Below, piece by piece: positions 1 through 8,907 of a stretch of DNA of 64,000 bases (within the stretch, counting starts at the first letter, position 1; every line of letters starts with the position of its first letter). Under the pieces are notes generated by a model, which searched no databases, was not told where the DNA came from, and was given only the letters and a program-made list of their open reading frames with translations. The position numbers were made by a program, and so were the translations under genes. The stretch comes from an uncultured Ilumatobacter sp. (GTDB taxonomy: Bacteria; Actinomycetota; Acidimicrobiia; Acidimicrobiales; Ilumatobacteraceae), in NCBI GenBank assembly GCA_937905835.1, contig CALCXK010000102.1, positions 34,597 through 98,596 on the forward strand, given 5' to 3'.

Positions 1-840
1 GCCGGCACGCTCACTGCCGAGAAGTGCCCGTATTGTGCGACGCCGATTCAGCGAGACGATGTGCACGACGCCCCCGACCGCCTCCCGGTCGATGGCGTGC
101 TGCCGTTCTCGGTCGACGATAAACAGGCCAAGGAACTGATCGAAAAGTGGATCAGTAAGCGCTGGTTCGCTCCGACCGAGTTCAAGACCTATGGCCGCAC
201 CGGCGCGTTCTCCAGCGTGTACGCGGCGTACTTCACGTATGACGCCGACACGAACACGAACTACACCGGTCGGCGCGGCGACAATTACACCGTCACCGTT
301 GGCAGCGGCGACGATCGCCATACCGAAACTCTTACCCGATGGACTCCGGCGCGCGGCCAGGTGAAGAACAGCTTTGACGACATCACCGTGTTCGCGAACG
401 AAGGGTTCGAACGTCAGCGAATTGAGAAACTCGAACCGTGGCCGACCGAGGCAGCGAAGCCGTACTCGGCCGAGTACGCAGCGGGCCATCTCGCTCGCAC
501 CTACGACAACGACGTCGAAGAGTGCCTCCCTGAGGCAACGGCGAAGATGGAGACGGAGATCCGTCACACCGTTAAGCGGGACATTGGCGGCGATCAGCAG
601 GACATCCACTCGATGAACATCAACTGGCTACAGATGACCTACAAACACCTGCTGCTGCCTATCTGGCTACTCACGGTGATCTATGAGAATAAGCCGTTCC
701 AGGTGTACATCAACGGTGTCACCGGCGAAGTCCACGGTGCCCGCCCGTTCAGCAAGGTCAAGATCATCACGGCCATCGTCGTCGCCGTCCTGGTGATTGC
801 TTTGGTTGCAGTCGCCGTCTCAGCCAGAGGTGGTGGCTAA
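1..840 (+). CDS. Zinc-ribbon membrane protein, 5' end missing
   Basis: The reading frame is open from base 1, so the N-terminus lies outside the window. The first visible residues include a CPYC knuckle (bases 25-36), probably the second half of a zinc ribbon. The middle is soluble and has the LPFSVDDKQAKELIEKW and KRWFAPTEFK style seen in bacterial proteins annotated as zinc-ribbon or PriA-like hypotheticals. Near the C-terminus come a conserved-looking LPIWLLTVIYENKPFQVYIN block and a single hydrophobic helix (about bases 757-825). It is probably membrane anchored. The next gene starts immediately after the TAA stop, so the two are likely co-transcribed. The biochemical role is unknown; this is not the PriA helicase itself. 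Confidence 0.7.
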   Translation, partial: AGTLTAEKCPYCATPIQRDDVHDAPDRLPVDGVLPFSVDDKQAKELIEKWISKRWFAPTEFKTYGRTGAFSSVYAAYFTYDADTNTNYTGRRGDNYTVTVGSGDDRHTETLTRWTPARGQVKNSFDDITVFANEGFERQRIEKLEPWPTEAAKPYSAEYAAGHLARTYDNDVEECLPEATAKMETEIRHTVKRDIGGDQQDIHSMNINWLQMTYKHLLLPIWLLTVIYENKPFQVYINGVTGEVHGARPFSKVKIITAIVVAVLVIALVAVAVSARGGG

Positions 841-1377
841 ATGATCATCTCCTTCATCCTGCTTGCTGCCGTCGTCAGCATCGTCGGCTTCGGCGTGGCG
901 CTCTCAGTACGCGGAAAACGCGACTTCGCCAAGCAGAACGAAGTGGTCCCAGGCAGAGCGTCGCCAGCACCAGCGTCCTGGGCTGGCGCACATTCGCCGG
1001 AAGCCAAGCTGCACCGTCGCCTCGCCGACGCCGTCCGCGCAGTAAACGGCAACCCTCGGCTCGGCGAACTCGGCCTCTCGATGCAGACCAAGCAGATCGA
1101 GGCCGAAGCCATGGCTATCGACGAACGACTTGTCGCTGCCGCCGGGTTGCCCAGCAGCCACCGCGCTGTCGCCGTTGCCGAATTCGAACCGCACGTCAAG
1201 GCATTGGAAGACGCCGTTGCGACGCTCATCAAAAGCACCACGGTCAGCGACTCCAAGCAACTGCTCGAACAAGTCATCTCCGAGGCCGACCTGCAGGTCC
1301 AGGCCCTCGCTCAGGCGCGCGCCGAGGTCGAGGCCATCGACCGTTCTGCGAGCAACATGCTGCCTTCCGTCGAGTAG
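841..1377 (+). CDS. Membrane-anchored hypothetical protein
   Basis: A 178-residue protein starting with ATG directly after the stop of the zinc-ribbon gene (no gap). Residues 1-24 form one hydrophobic segment, which could be a signal anchor. The rest is an Ala- and Glu-rich helical region (about residues 50-178) that could form a coiled coil. I do not recognise a family. The zero-base spacing suggests translational coupling with the zinc-ribbon membrane protein, and perhaps a joint membrane complex. menG follows after 39 bases. Confidence 0.65.
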   Translation: MIISFILLAAVVSIVGFGVALSVRGKRDFAKQNEVVPGRASPAPASWAGAHSPEAKLHRRLADAVRAVNGNPRLGELGLSMQTKQIEAEAMAIDERLVAAAGLPSSHRAVAVAEFEPHVKALEDAVATLIKSTTVSDSKQLLEQVISEADLQVQALAQARAEVEAIDRSASNMLPSVE

Positions 1378-1416
1378 GGCAGGGCAACAAGCTGACCCCT
1401 CCCCTAACCTGAGCGT

Positions 1417-2124
1417 GTGAGTAACACACGTTCTTGGGATACCGAACACCTTCCAGAGGGCGAAGCGAAGGTCGCTGCCGTTCGCGACATGTTCGACGCA
1501 ATCGCTCCGAAGTACGACCGCCTGAATCGAATCATCTCGTTCCGACTCGACGTCCGTTGGCGCAAGCGTGCCGTGCGCGATCTTGCTCTGCCCGCCGGAA
1601 GCAACGTGCTTGATCTCGCAAGCGGCACCGGCGATCTGTGCATCGATCTCCGCAAGGCTGGCATGTCGTCGGTCTCGATGGATCTGAGCTTCGGAATGCT
1701 CTCGGCCGATCGGTCCGGCAGCCCGCGAGTCCAGACCGACATCCTGCGTCTCCCGGTCCCTGATGGCTCTGTCGACGGTGTGATGTGCGGTTTCGCACTG
1801 CGTAACCTGGTCGACCTGCCGACGTTCTTCAACGAACTCGGCCGAGTCGTCCGGCCCGGCGGCCGTATCGCCCTGCTTGACGTGAGCGTTCCGAAGAACC
1901 GCGTGGTCCGCTGGGGCAATGGCATCTACTTCGGGAAGATCGTGCCCAAGATCGGCGCGGCGCTGTCCGACGGCCCGGCATACGCCTACCTCCCAAAAAG
2001 CGTTGCCTACCTCCCCCTACCTGCCGTCATGGTCAGCGCACTACAAGATGCCGGCTTCGCCGACGCCGAACATACTCAACTGTCCGGCGGGCTGACCCAG
2101 TTGATGGTGGGCACGCGGGCCTGA
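1417..2124 (+). CDS. menG: Demethylmenaquinone methyltransferase
   Basis: A SAM-dependent C-methyltransferase for the last step of menaquinone synthesis (demethylmenaquinone to menaquinone), also known as UbiE/MenG. The 235 residues start at GTG. The family opening FDAIAPKYDRLN is at about residues 26-37, and the SAM-binding loop VLDLASGTGD at about 64-73. The later GRVVRPGGRIALLDVS block is also typical of the family. It is the first gene of the men block and is followed 8 bases later by menF, which argues for one transcript. With no ubiquinone genes in the window and five other men genes alongside, MenG is preferred over UbiE. Confidence 0.93.
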   Translation: MSNTRSWDTEHLPEGEAKVAAVRDMFDAIAPKYDRLNRIISFRLDVRWRKRAVRDLALPAGSNVLDLASGTGDLCIDLRKAGMSSVSMDLSFGMLSADRSGSPRVQTDILRLPVPDGSVDGVMCGFALRNLVDLPTFFNELGRVVRPGGRIALLDVSVPKNRVVRWGNGIYFGKIVPKIGAALSDGPAYAYLPKSVAYLPLPAVMVSALQDAGFADAEHTQLSGGLTQLMVGTRA

Positions 2125-2132
2125 CCGCTGCT

Positions 2133-3338
2133 GTGATGTACGCAGTCACCCGACCGCTCTCCGAACTGATCAGCGCCGACGGAGCTACCCCGGACCTCAA
2201 CGACGTCGCAGGAAGCGACGGGTTCCTGTTCGTTCGTGACGGAGTTGGCATCGCGGGCCGGGGTATTGCAGCACGTGTTCCTATCGATGCAGCAGTCCGA
2301 TGGCTCGCAGCGATCAATCACCGATCAACCGTCGACGGTGTCACGCCGCGCGCCATCGGTTCGCTACCTTTCCGACCCGGCGACGACGGTGATCTCGTCG
2401 TTCCCGCCGTCCTTGTCGGCAAGCGCGCCGACGGCACGCAGTGGGTCACCACGTTCGACGATGCCGACCCAACCGAGGCACTCTCGGCACCAGACAAACC
2501 GACCCCGACTGCGACGACCTACTCGATCGGCCACAGCGCGCCCATCGACACGTACCTGGCTGCGGTCGCAGCAGCACGTGATGCGGTTCGAGCCGGCCAA
2601 CTCACCAAAGCAGTGATTGCCCGCCCCATCACCGTGACTGCCGACCAGCCCATCGATGTCGCTGCGGTCCTCCGTCGGCTCAAAGCGTCGTTCGGATCGT
2701 GCTACCGATATTCGATCGACGGCCTGATCGGCGCCTCACCCGAACTCCTCGTCGAAGTCGATGGCGCAGTCGTTCGTTCGCATCCGCTTGCCGGTACCAC
2801 GCCACGGACCGGCGACCCCACCAACGATGCGGCGCTCGCCTCAGCGCTGCAGGCCAGTACGAAGAACCGGATCGAACACCGCATCGTGATCGACGAGGTC
2901 CACGGCACATTGCTGCCCTGGGCGAGTTACCTCGACTGGGAGCCAGAGCCGTCCATTGTCTCGGTTGCCAACGTGCAGCACCTCGGCACCCGAATGGAGG
3001 GCATGCTCAGCCAGCCGGGCCCGAGTGTGATCGATCTCGTGCGGGCGCTGTCGCCGACTCCGGCGCTCGGCGGCCACCCCCGGTCGGACGCCATCGAGTT
3101 GATCGAGCGAGTCGAAGGATTCGAGCGAGGCCGTTACGGCGGTGCAGTCGGCTGGGTCGACGCAGCCGGCAACGGCACGTGGGCTGTGACCATCCGCTGC
3201 GCCGAGCTGTCTGACGACCGGCTTGTCGCCAGGCTCGTCGCCGGGGGCGGCATCGTTGCCGAGTCGGAGCCGTTGTCCGAACTTGCCGAGACACAGGCCA
3301 AGTTCCAGGCCATGCTCAGCGCTCTCGTGCGGCCATAG
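2133..3338 (+). CDS. menF: Isochorismate synthase
   Basis: A 401-residue member of the chorismate-binding family that converts chorismate to isochorismate, the entry step of classical menaquinone synthesis. The chorismate-binding core is in the C-terminal half: ASPELLVEVDG, the SHPLAGTTPRTGDP stretch, and GALGGHP- and EGFERGRYGGAVGW-type motifs. The start is GTG at 2133, though the adjacent ATG at 2136 would serve equally well. It sits 8 bases after menG and converges on menD. Salicylate or siderophore isochorismate synthases share this fold, but the men neighbours favour MenF. Confidence 0.9.
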   Translation: MMYAVTRPLSELISADGATPDLNDVAGSDGFLFVRDGVGIAGRGIAARVPIDAAVRWLAAINHRSTVDGVTPRAIGSLPFRPGDDGDLVVPAVLVGKRADGTQWVTTFDDADPTEALSAPDKPTPTATTYSIGHSAPIDTYLAAVAAARDAVRAGQLTKAVIARPITVTADQPIDVAAVLRRLKASFGSCYRYSIDGLIGASPELLVEVDGAVVRSHPLAGTTPRTGDPTNDAALASALQASTKNRIEHRIVIDEVHGTLLPWASYLDWEPEPSIVSVANVQHLGTRMEGMLSQPGPSVIDLVRALSPTPALGGHPRSDAIELIERVEGFERGRYGGAVGWVDAAGNGTWAVTIRCAELSDDRLVARLVAGGGIVAESEPLSELAETQAKFQAMLSALVRP

Positions 3339-3441
3339 GGCCAGCGACACCTTCGTGGCGTGGAAAGCGACTCCCGCCAGTAGACCCCTGCCTCAACGGG
3401 TGTTGCAGCCGCTTGTTCGCGGTCAGCATATTGGCCGATGT

Positions 3442-5091
3442 TCAGCCGATGGCAACTGCAACTGCGGCGTGGAGATCGGCGTGCACTTCGACATTGCGGT
3501 CACGCGTCGACTCGATACGGACAACCCACGGGCCCGGTGTCGCGAGCTGGTCAATCAGCTCGTCCGCCGTCACCACCGTGCGAACGGTAACGCCATGGGC
3601 TGCAGCAAGCCCCGCCACGTCTGTCCCGAGCGGAGTACCGAAGAGCTGTTCGAAACGATCGTGCTCCAGGGTCGACGCTTGCGGAAGAAACGAGAAGATT
3701 CCTCCGCCGTCGTTATCGACGACAACGACCCGGAGGTCGATGCCGTTCGCGACGAGCCCGACGAGTGCGTTGCTGTCGTGGACGTAGGCAAGATCACCGA
3801 TGAGTACTGCCGCTGATTTCCCAGCCGCTGCGATGCCGCGGGCTGTCGACATCACCCCGTCGATGCCGTTGGCTCCTCGATTGGAGTGGGCTGTTGCCCG
3901 CCGCCCTCCGAACCACTCGTGATCGCGAATCGGCATCGACGACGACACGACGAGGTCGACACCGGCTGGCAGATGATCAGCGATGGTTCGGGCAACGAGC
4001 GGCTCCGACAACTCACCCGTTTCAGACATGGCAGCGAGCACAGCAGCGTCGGCGGCCCGGTCAGCCGTGATCCAATCGTCGAGCCAATTCAAGTCTGGCG
4101 TGCTGCCCCCGACGGCCGTGATGACAGCGTCGATCGTGGCGACAGCATCGACGTTACGCCCGGGATCGATCAGGCCAGGACCGCCAACCTGCACCAACTG
4201 AGCTCCGTCGACGACTGCACGGTCGATCCACTGGGCCAGTGTCTTGGACGTCGACGGTCGCCCAACTCGGATGACGACACTGGGGAGATGGTCGGCGGCG
4301 AACGGCACCGAGCGCAGCATCGACTCGGACGTCGTGACCACTCCGTCGAGGTGGCGCATCCCAGAGATCGGGTCAGCCAGGATCGGCCAGCCGGTCAGAG
4401 CATGAAGTGCTGCCACGCTGGCAGCGTCGACGCCGCTGCGTCCGCCGACAAGGATCAACCCGTGAGGCGCAGAGATCGCCGACAAAGGATCGCCAAACGA
4501 CTCGGGGGCCGCGACCTCATCGTTATGTACGAGCGGTTCAGGGAGGTCACCTGCTTTCCCCAACAAGGGCTCGCGGAACGGCAGGTTCAACTGAATCGGG
4601 CCAGTCCGAGCGCGCTGCAGGGTGGCGGCGGCCAGGGAGCGCCACTGACCACGCTCTGCAGCGTCAGCGACGCCGGGGTCGTGGTACCAACGGACGTGGC
4701 CACCGTAGAGCTCGACCTGATCGATGGTCTGCGGCGCTCCAACGCCGCGTAGTTCTCCCGGCCGATCGGCCGTGACCACGATGATCGGAACGTCCGACAA
4801 CCCTGCTTCGACGACGGCCGGAAAGAAGTTCGCCGCGGCAGTTCCACTCGTACACAACAAAATCGCCGGGACGCCGGTGAGACCTACTCCGAGCGCAACG
4901 AAGCCAGCGACGCGTTCGTCATGAACGACTTGAACACTCAACTCAACGCGAGCGGTGAGGGCAAGGGCCAATGGTGTCGACCGGGATCCAGGGGCAATCA
5001 CGACGCTTCGCACGCCCTGATTGATCCACTCGTCGACAAGGGTGGCGCAGAACGTTGCCTGAACATCCTGGGCTCGGATCGGTTCGACCAT
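3442..5091 (-). CDS. menD: SEPHCHC synthase (thiamine diphosphate enzyme)
   Basis: Makes 2-succinyl-5-enolpyruvyl-6-hydroxy-3-cyclohexene-1-carboxylate from isochorismate and 2-oxoglutarate. The 549-residue protein has the N-terminal pyrimidine-binding domain (SVVIAPGSRSTPLALAL near residue 30) and the C-terminal ThDP/Mg motif running from GDLAYVHDSNALVGL into VVVVDNDGGGIFSFLP. The ATG at 5091 (MVEPIRAQDV) is preferred. Longer in-frame starts would run past the divergent start of the DsbA-like gene. It is convergent with menF across a 103-base gap. Only 25 bases separate it from the divergent DsbA-like gene, so their promoters must overlap. Confidence 0.93.
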   Translation of the reverse strand: MVEPIRAQDVQATFCATLVDEWINQGVRSVVIAPGSRSTPLALALTARVELSVQVVHDERVAGFVALGVGLTGVPAILLCTSGTAAANFFPAVVEAGLSDVPIIVVTADRPGELRGVGAPQTIDQVELYGGHVRWYHDPGVADAAERGQWRSLAAATLQRARTGPIQLNLPFREPLLGKAGDLPEPLVHNDEVAAPESFGDPLSAISAPHGLILVGGRSGVDAASVAALHALTGWPILADPISGMRHLDGVVTTSESMLRSVPFAADHLPSVVIRVGRPSTSKTLAQWIDRAVVDGAQLVQVGGPGLIDPGRNVDAVATIDAVITAVGGSTPDLNWLDDWITADRAADAAVLAAMSETGELSEPLVARTIADHLPAGVDLVVSSSMPIRDHEWFGGRRATAHSNRGANGIDGVMSTARGIAAAGKSAAVLIGDLAYVHDSNALVGLVANGIDLRVVVVDNDGGGIFSFLPQASTLEHDRFEQLFGTPLGTDVAGLAAAHGVTVRTVVTADELIDQLATPGPWVVRIESTRDRNVEVHADLHAAVAVAIG

Positions 5092-5116
5092 TGCTTCGAG
5101 ACGATAGGGCTCTACC

Positions 5117-5824
5117 GTGGAGATCGTGGACACCAGCGCGAATCTCACCCGTCCAACTATTGACATCGACATCTTCTCCGATGTCGTCTGCCCGTGGTGT
5201 TACATCGGTAAGCGCCGTTTCGAGAACGGCCTCGGCCAGATCGACGAAGACCTCGGCGTCGACTTCAACATCCGATACCACGCTTACCAGCTCGACCCAG
5301 ATGCGGCACCGGGCGTCGCGACTCCCGTCGCCGAGGGGTACGCCAAGAAGTTTGGTGGTCCCGAGAAGGCCGCTGAAATCCTGGCCCATGTGACCACCAC
5401 CGCCGCCGAAGACGGCATCGAGTTCAATATGGACAAGGCCCTCCGGGCCAACACGCTCCTTGCTCACCGGCTCATCTGGCTGGCTGGCCTTCCCGGCTCC
5501 CCGGTTGCCCAGGCTGTGATGAAAGAGCGGCTCATGCAGGCGTATTTCACCGATGGCCAGCACATCGGCAGCCCTGGCGTCCTTGTCGAATGCGCCATCG
5601 AACTGGGCTTCACCCGCGACGACGTCGAGTCATTTCTCTCCTCCGATCAAGGTGTCGCCGAAGTCCAAGCCGAAATTGCAGACGCCCGCGACAACGGCAT
5701 CACAGCGGTGCCGACCTACGTGTTTAACCGTGAGTGGGCAGTGCCGGGTGCTCAAGACGCCGACACCTTCGAAAAGGTGCTCCGCAACATCGCTGCCAAC
5801 ATGCTGAAGCCCGCCACCGACTGA
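5117..5824 (+). CDS. DsbA-family (FrnE-like) thioredoxin-fold oxidoreductase
   Basis: A 235-residue thioredoxin-fold protein with the active-site CPWC at residues 25-28 (context IFSDVVCPWCYIGKRRFE) and the helical insert typical of the FrnE/2-hydroxychromene isomerase-like DsbA branch. There is no signal peptide, so it should act in the cytoplasm on thiols. Near the C-terminus the conserved GITAVPTYVFN provides the cis-Pro. The start is GTG at 5117, with GTG 5126 also possible. It is divergent from menD and directly followed by menH, so it may be transcribed with menaquinone genes without being part of that pathway. Confidence 0.87.
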   Translation: MEIVDTSANLTRPTIDIDIFSDVVCPWCYIGKRRFENGLGQIDEDLGVDFNIRYHAYQLDPDAAPGVATPVAEGYAKKFGGPEKAAEILAHVTTTAAEDGIEFNMDKALRANTLLAHRLIWLAGLPGSPVAQAVMKERLMQAYFTDGQHIGSPGVLVECAIELGFTRDDVESFLSSDQGVAEVQAEIADARDNGITAVPTYVFNREWAVPGAQDADTFEKVLRNIAANMLKPATD

Positions 5825-5826
5825 TT

Positions 5827-6540
5827 GTGCTCCTCGCTCACGGATTCACGCAGACCGCACAGAGTTGGTCGGTTCTCCAACATCTCCTCAGCTCACGCGG
5901 GCTCGACCAGAACATTGCAGTCGATCTCCCGGGCCACGGATCAGCCAGCGACGTTCGCTCCGACCTATGGGGCTCTGCTGATCACTTGGTTGCAGCAGGC
6001 GGCCGCACCACCTACGTCGGTTACTCGATGGGTGGACGTGTGAGCCTGCACGCCGCCCTCGCTCACCCACAGGCGGTCGAGCAGTTGGTGTTGATCGGAG
6101 CCACCGCCGGGATCGACAGCGCCGCCGATCGCGCCAAGCGTCGAAGCGACGACGAGCTACTCGCCGACCGAATCGAAACCATCGGCGTCGAAGCGTTCGT
6201 CGACGAGTGGCTCCAAAAGCCGCTGTTCGCTGGCCTGACCCCTGATCAGGCAATGCGGGTCGATCGGCTTCGCAACACCGCCGTCGGCCTGGCTTCGAGC
6301 CTTCGCCATGCCGGCACCGGCACACAGGCGCCCCTCTGGGATCGCCTGACTGAGATCAGCTGCCCAGTCCTGCTGCTGGTTGGTCAACATGACCAGAAAT
6401 TCAAGGCAATCGCCGAGCGGATGACGATGGCGCTGCCGCACGCGGAGCTTCGAGCGATCGCTGGCGCCGGCCACAGCGTCCATCTCGAGCAGCCTGAGCG
6501 AACCGCCGATGCGCTCGTCGACTGGCTCGCTTCCCAGTGA
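5827..6540 (+). CDS. menH: SHCHC synthase-like alpha/beta hydrolase
   Basis: A 237-residue alpha/beta hydrolase that fits MenH, which removes pyruvate from SEPHCHC to give SHCHC. The oxyanion region LLAHGFTQTAQSW is at the N-terminus, the nucleophile elbow is GYSMGGR (about residues 66-72), the acid is in LLVGQHDQKF and the His is in AGAGHSVHLEQP. I chose GTG 5827, two bases after the preceding stop. A longer in-frame ORF would overlap the DsbA-like gene and has an unrelated N-terminus. The function is assigned from family and the surrounding men genes; other hydrolases share the fold. Confidence 0.82.
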   Translation: MLLAHGFTQTAQSWSVLQHLLSSRGLDQNIAVDLPGHGSASDVRSDLWGSADHLVAAGGRTTYVGYSMGGRVSLHAALAHPQAVEQLVLIGATAGIDSAADRAKRRSDDELLADRIETIGVEAFVDEWLQKPLFAGLTPDQAMRVDRLRNTAVGLASSLRHAGTGTQAPLWDRLTEISCPVLLLVGQHDQKFKAIAERMTMALPHAELRAIAGAGHSVHLEQPERTADALVDWLASQ

Positions 6541-6600
6541 TCGACCAGCACGATCACACCGAGTTCTGACATCGGTCACGCAGGCGAGGAGCGAGACTGA

Positions 6601-7467
6601 TCAGCCGCCGAGTGCCAGGCCGAGGGTCACGGCGACACCGACGCAGAGTTGTAGCTTGCCGGTTGCTCCGAGGACACCGATCAGCGCCTTGCCGTTCGCT
6701 CCGCCCAGCACGGCACGCGTCGGTACGATCGCCATCGGCACGGCGGCGAGACCGATGAGCGCCGACGGCCGATCCGTTGCTGCGGCCACTACGACGAACA
6801 CAAAGGCTGCTGCGATCAACAGGACATAGAACCACCGAGTGCGCTGGTCGCCGAGCCGAACGGCCAGTGTCTTCTTGCCGACCTCACGGTCGGTCGGGAT
6901 GTCACGCAAATTGTTGATAACGAGCAATGCACAAGCGAGGGAGCCAGCAGCACACCCAACGATGACGGAAAGTCCGGTGACCTCGGCAACAGCGGCGTAG
7001 GTGGAGCCTGCAGTGGCGACCAAGCCGAAGAACACAAACACAAACACTTCGCCGAGGCCAATGTATCCGTACGGCTTTGGACCCCCGGTATAGAACCAGC
7101 CAGCAGCAATGGCGGCTGCGCCGACTGCGATCAGCCACAGTGACGTGTCGAGCGCAATTGCGGCGCCTGCGACAGCGGCGACGCCGAAGGATCCGAAGGC
7201 CGCGAGTTTGACCGACTTCGCTGGTGCGAGGCCGCTGGCAACGAGCCTGACCGGGCCGACACGAACGTCATCGGTGCCGCGGATGCCATCGCTGTAGTCG
7301 TTGGCATAGTTGACCCCGACTTGCAGCATCGAGCTGACGACAAGGCAGGCAGCAACACGCCACCAGGCAATTGGCCCGACACCCACGGCGGCAGCAGCGC
7401 CGATAGCTACGGGGACGACCGCAGCGGGCAAGGTGCGGGGGCGGGCCCCGACGATCCAACGGTTCAT
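6601..7467 (-). CDS. menA: 1,4-dihydroxy-2-naphthoate polyprenyltransferase
   Basis: An integral-membrane UbiA-superfamily prenyltransferase that attaches the polyprenyl tail to dihydroxynaphthoate to form demethylmenaquinone. The 288 residues contain about eight or nine hydrophobic helices. The first Asp-rich motif is NDYSD (about residues 56-60) and the second is in LRDIPTDREVGKKTLAVRLG. The start MNRWIVGARPRTLPAA is a standard MenA N-terminus; the upstream extension lacks such features. It is convergent with menH and divergent from the amidase, with 35 bases between the two starts. Confidence 0.93.
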   Translation of the reverse strand: MNRWIVGARPRTLPAAVVPVAIGAAAAVGVGPIAWWRVAACLVVSSMLQVGVNYANDYSDGIRGTDDVRVGPVRLVASGLAPAKSVKLAAFGSFGVAAVAGAAIALDTSLWLIAVGAAAIAAGWFYTGGPKPYGYIGLGEVFVFVFFGLVATAGSTYAAVAEVTGLSVIVGCAAGSLACALLVINNLRDIPTDREVGKKTLAVRLGDQRTRWFYVLLIAAAFVFVVVAAATDRPSALIGLAAVPMAIVPTRAVLGGANGKALIGVLGATGKLQLCVGVAVTLGLALGG

Positions 7468-7502
7468 GAGATCTCCATCATGCCAGCTGACATAATGCGT
7501 GC

Positions 7503-8906
7503 ATGAGCGAACTGTGGCAAATGTCGGCGCTCGAACTTGCCGAGCAGATCCGAACGAGGCAGGCGTCGAGTCGTGAAGTGCTCGAGGCACATCTCGCCCG
7601 CATCGACAAGGTCAACCCACATTTGAACGCAGTCGTGCGGCGCTTGGACGACGAAGCGTTCGCTGCCGCCGACGCCGCCGACGCCGCGGTCGCCGCCGAC
7701 GCCGTAGTAGGTCGACTGCACGGTGTGCCTTGCACAGTCAAAGAGAACATCGACGTGGCCGGCACCCCGACCACGCAAGGTGTCGTCGCGCTGGCCAGTG
7801 CGATTGCGTCAATCGACGCGCCGACAACCGCCCGGATGCGCGCTGCTGGTGCCATTCCCTTTGCTCGAACCAACCTCCCCGACTTCGGGCTCCGCGTGCA
7901 CACCGACTCCCAACTCCACGGGCTGACCCGTAACCCCTGGAACCCGAATGTCACGGCTGGAGGGTCGAGCGGTGGTGAAGCCTCCGCAATTTCATCTGGA
8001 ATGAGTCCCATCGGACTGGGCAACGACATCGGCGGCTCACTCCGAAACCCTGCGCACTGCTGTGGCATCGCCTCCTTGAAGCCAACCGTCGGTGTGATCC
8101 CGATGGCCACCGTCGTTCCTCCGCTCGAGATGCCAATCTCCTCGCAGTTGATGGTCGTGGAAGGGCCAATGGCACGCACCATTGCTGACGTGCGCGCCGG
8201 CCTCGAGATCCTTGCCGGCCAGCACCCACGAGATCCGCGCAGTGTCTCCGCTGTCCTCGATGATGCCGCACCCGGCGAGCGGATGAAGATCGCCATGCTC
8301 CCTGAGCCTCCTGGAGGCCGTACCGACCCTGGCATTGCCAACGCCATTCGGTCGGTCGGCGATCTGCTCAGCAACGCCGGGCACGACGTCGTCGAGGTCG
8401 TGCCTCCCGATTACGAAACGGTGATCGCCCTGTGGGCGCAGATGCTGATCGCCGATGTTCGTCAGCAACAAGAACTCCTTTCTCTGGTCATGGGCGAGGG
8501 CGGCCAGAAAGTGCTCGCCAACCTTGAGCGCGAACTCGAACCAACCGACTTGGCTGGTGTTCTTACAAGCCATCTCGAGCGGTACCGCGTGATGCAAACG
8601 TGGTCCGCGTTCTTTACTGAGTACCCAATCCTGATCGGCCCTACCTGGGCCTTGCCAGCATTTGAGCACGACGCCGACCTCGACCCTGCTCAGACCGAGC
8701 TGGTGACCGACACGATCCGCCCGGTGGTCATCGCCAACCTGCTTGGCACGCCAGCTGCGATCACCCCCGCTGGCGTCGTTGGCGGTCTCCCGGTGGGCGT
8801 CCAGGTGATGGGCGACCGCTTCAGCGATCAGCGTTGCCTCACGGTGGCCGGCGAGATCGAGTCGCTGGTCGGCACCTTCACGCCGATCGATCCGATCATC
8901 GGCTGA
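7503..8906 (+). CDS. Amidase-signature family hydrolase
   Basis: A 467-residue amidase-signature enzyme with the full Ser-cisSer-Lys triad: Lys in VPCTVKENIDVAG, cis-Ser in the GGSSGGEASAISSG stretch, and the nucleophile Ser in GNDIGGSLRNPAH. It is probably cytoplasmic and hydrolyses an unknown amide. The size and fold resemble GatA, but there are no gatB or gatC neighbours, so the tRNA amidotransferase role is not supported. Its stop lies one base before the menE start, so the two are translationally linked although no menaquinone step needs an amidase. Confidence 0.88.
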   Translation: MSELWQMSALELAEQIRTRQASSREVLEAHLARIDKVNPHLNAVVRRLDDEAFAAADAADAAVAADAVVGRLHGVPCTVKENIDVAGTPTTQGVVALASAIASIDAPTTARMRAAGAIPFARTNLPDFGLRVHTDSQLHGLTRNPWNPNVTAGGSSGGEASAISSGMSPIGLGNDIGGSLRNPAHCCGIASLKPTVGVIPMATVVPPLEMPISSQLMVVEGPMARTIADVRAGLEILAGQHPRDPRSVSAVLDDAAPGERMKIAMLPEPPGGRTDPGIANAIRSVGDLLSNAGHDVVEVVPPDYETVIALWAQMLIADVRQQQELLSLVMGEGGQKVLANLERELEPTDLAGVLTSHLERYRVMQTWSAFFTEYPILIGPTWALPAFEHDADLDPAQTELVTDTIRPVVIANLLGTPAAITPAGVVGGLPVGVQVMGDRFSDQRCLTVAGEIESLVGTFTPIDPIIG

Positions 8907-8907
8907 C

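Noticed and set aside
7503..8906. Amidase as GatA of the tRNA amidotransferase
   Set aside because: The fold fits, but no gatB or gatC is nearby and the gene sits inside a menaquinone block.
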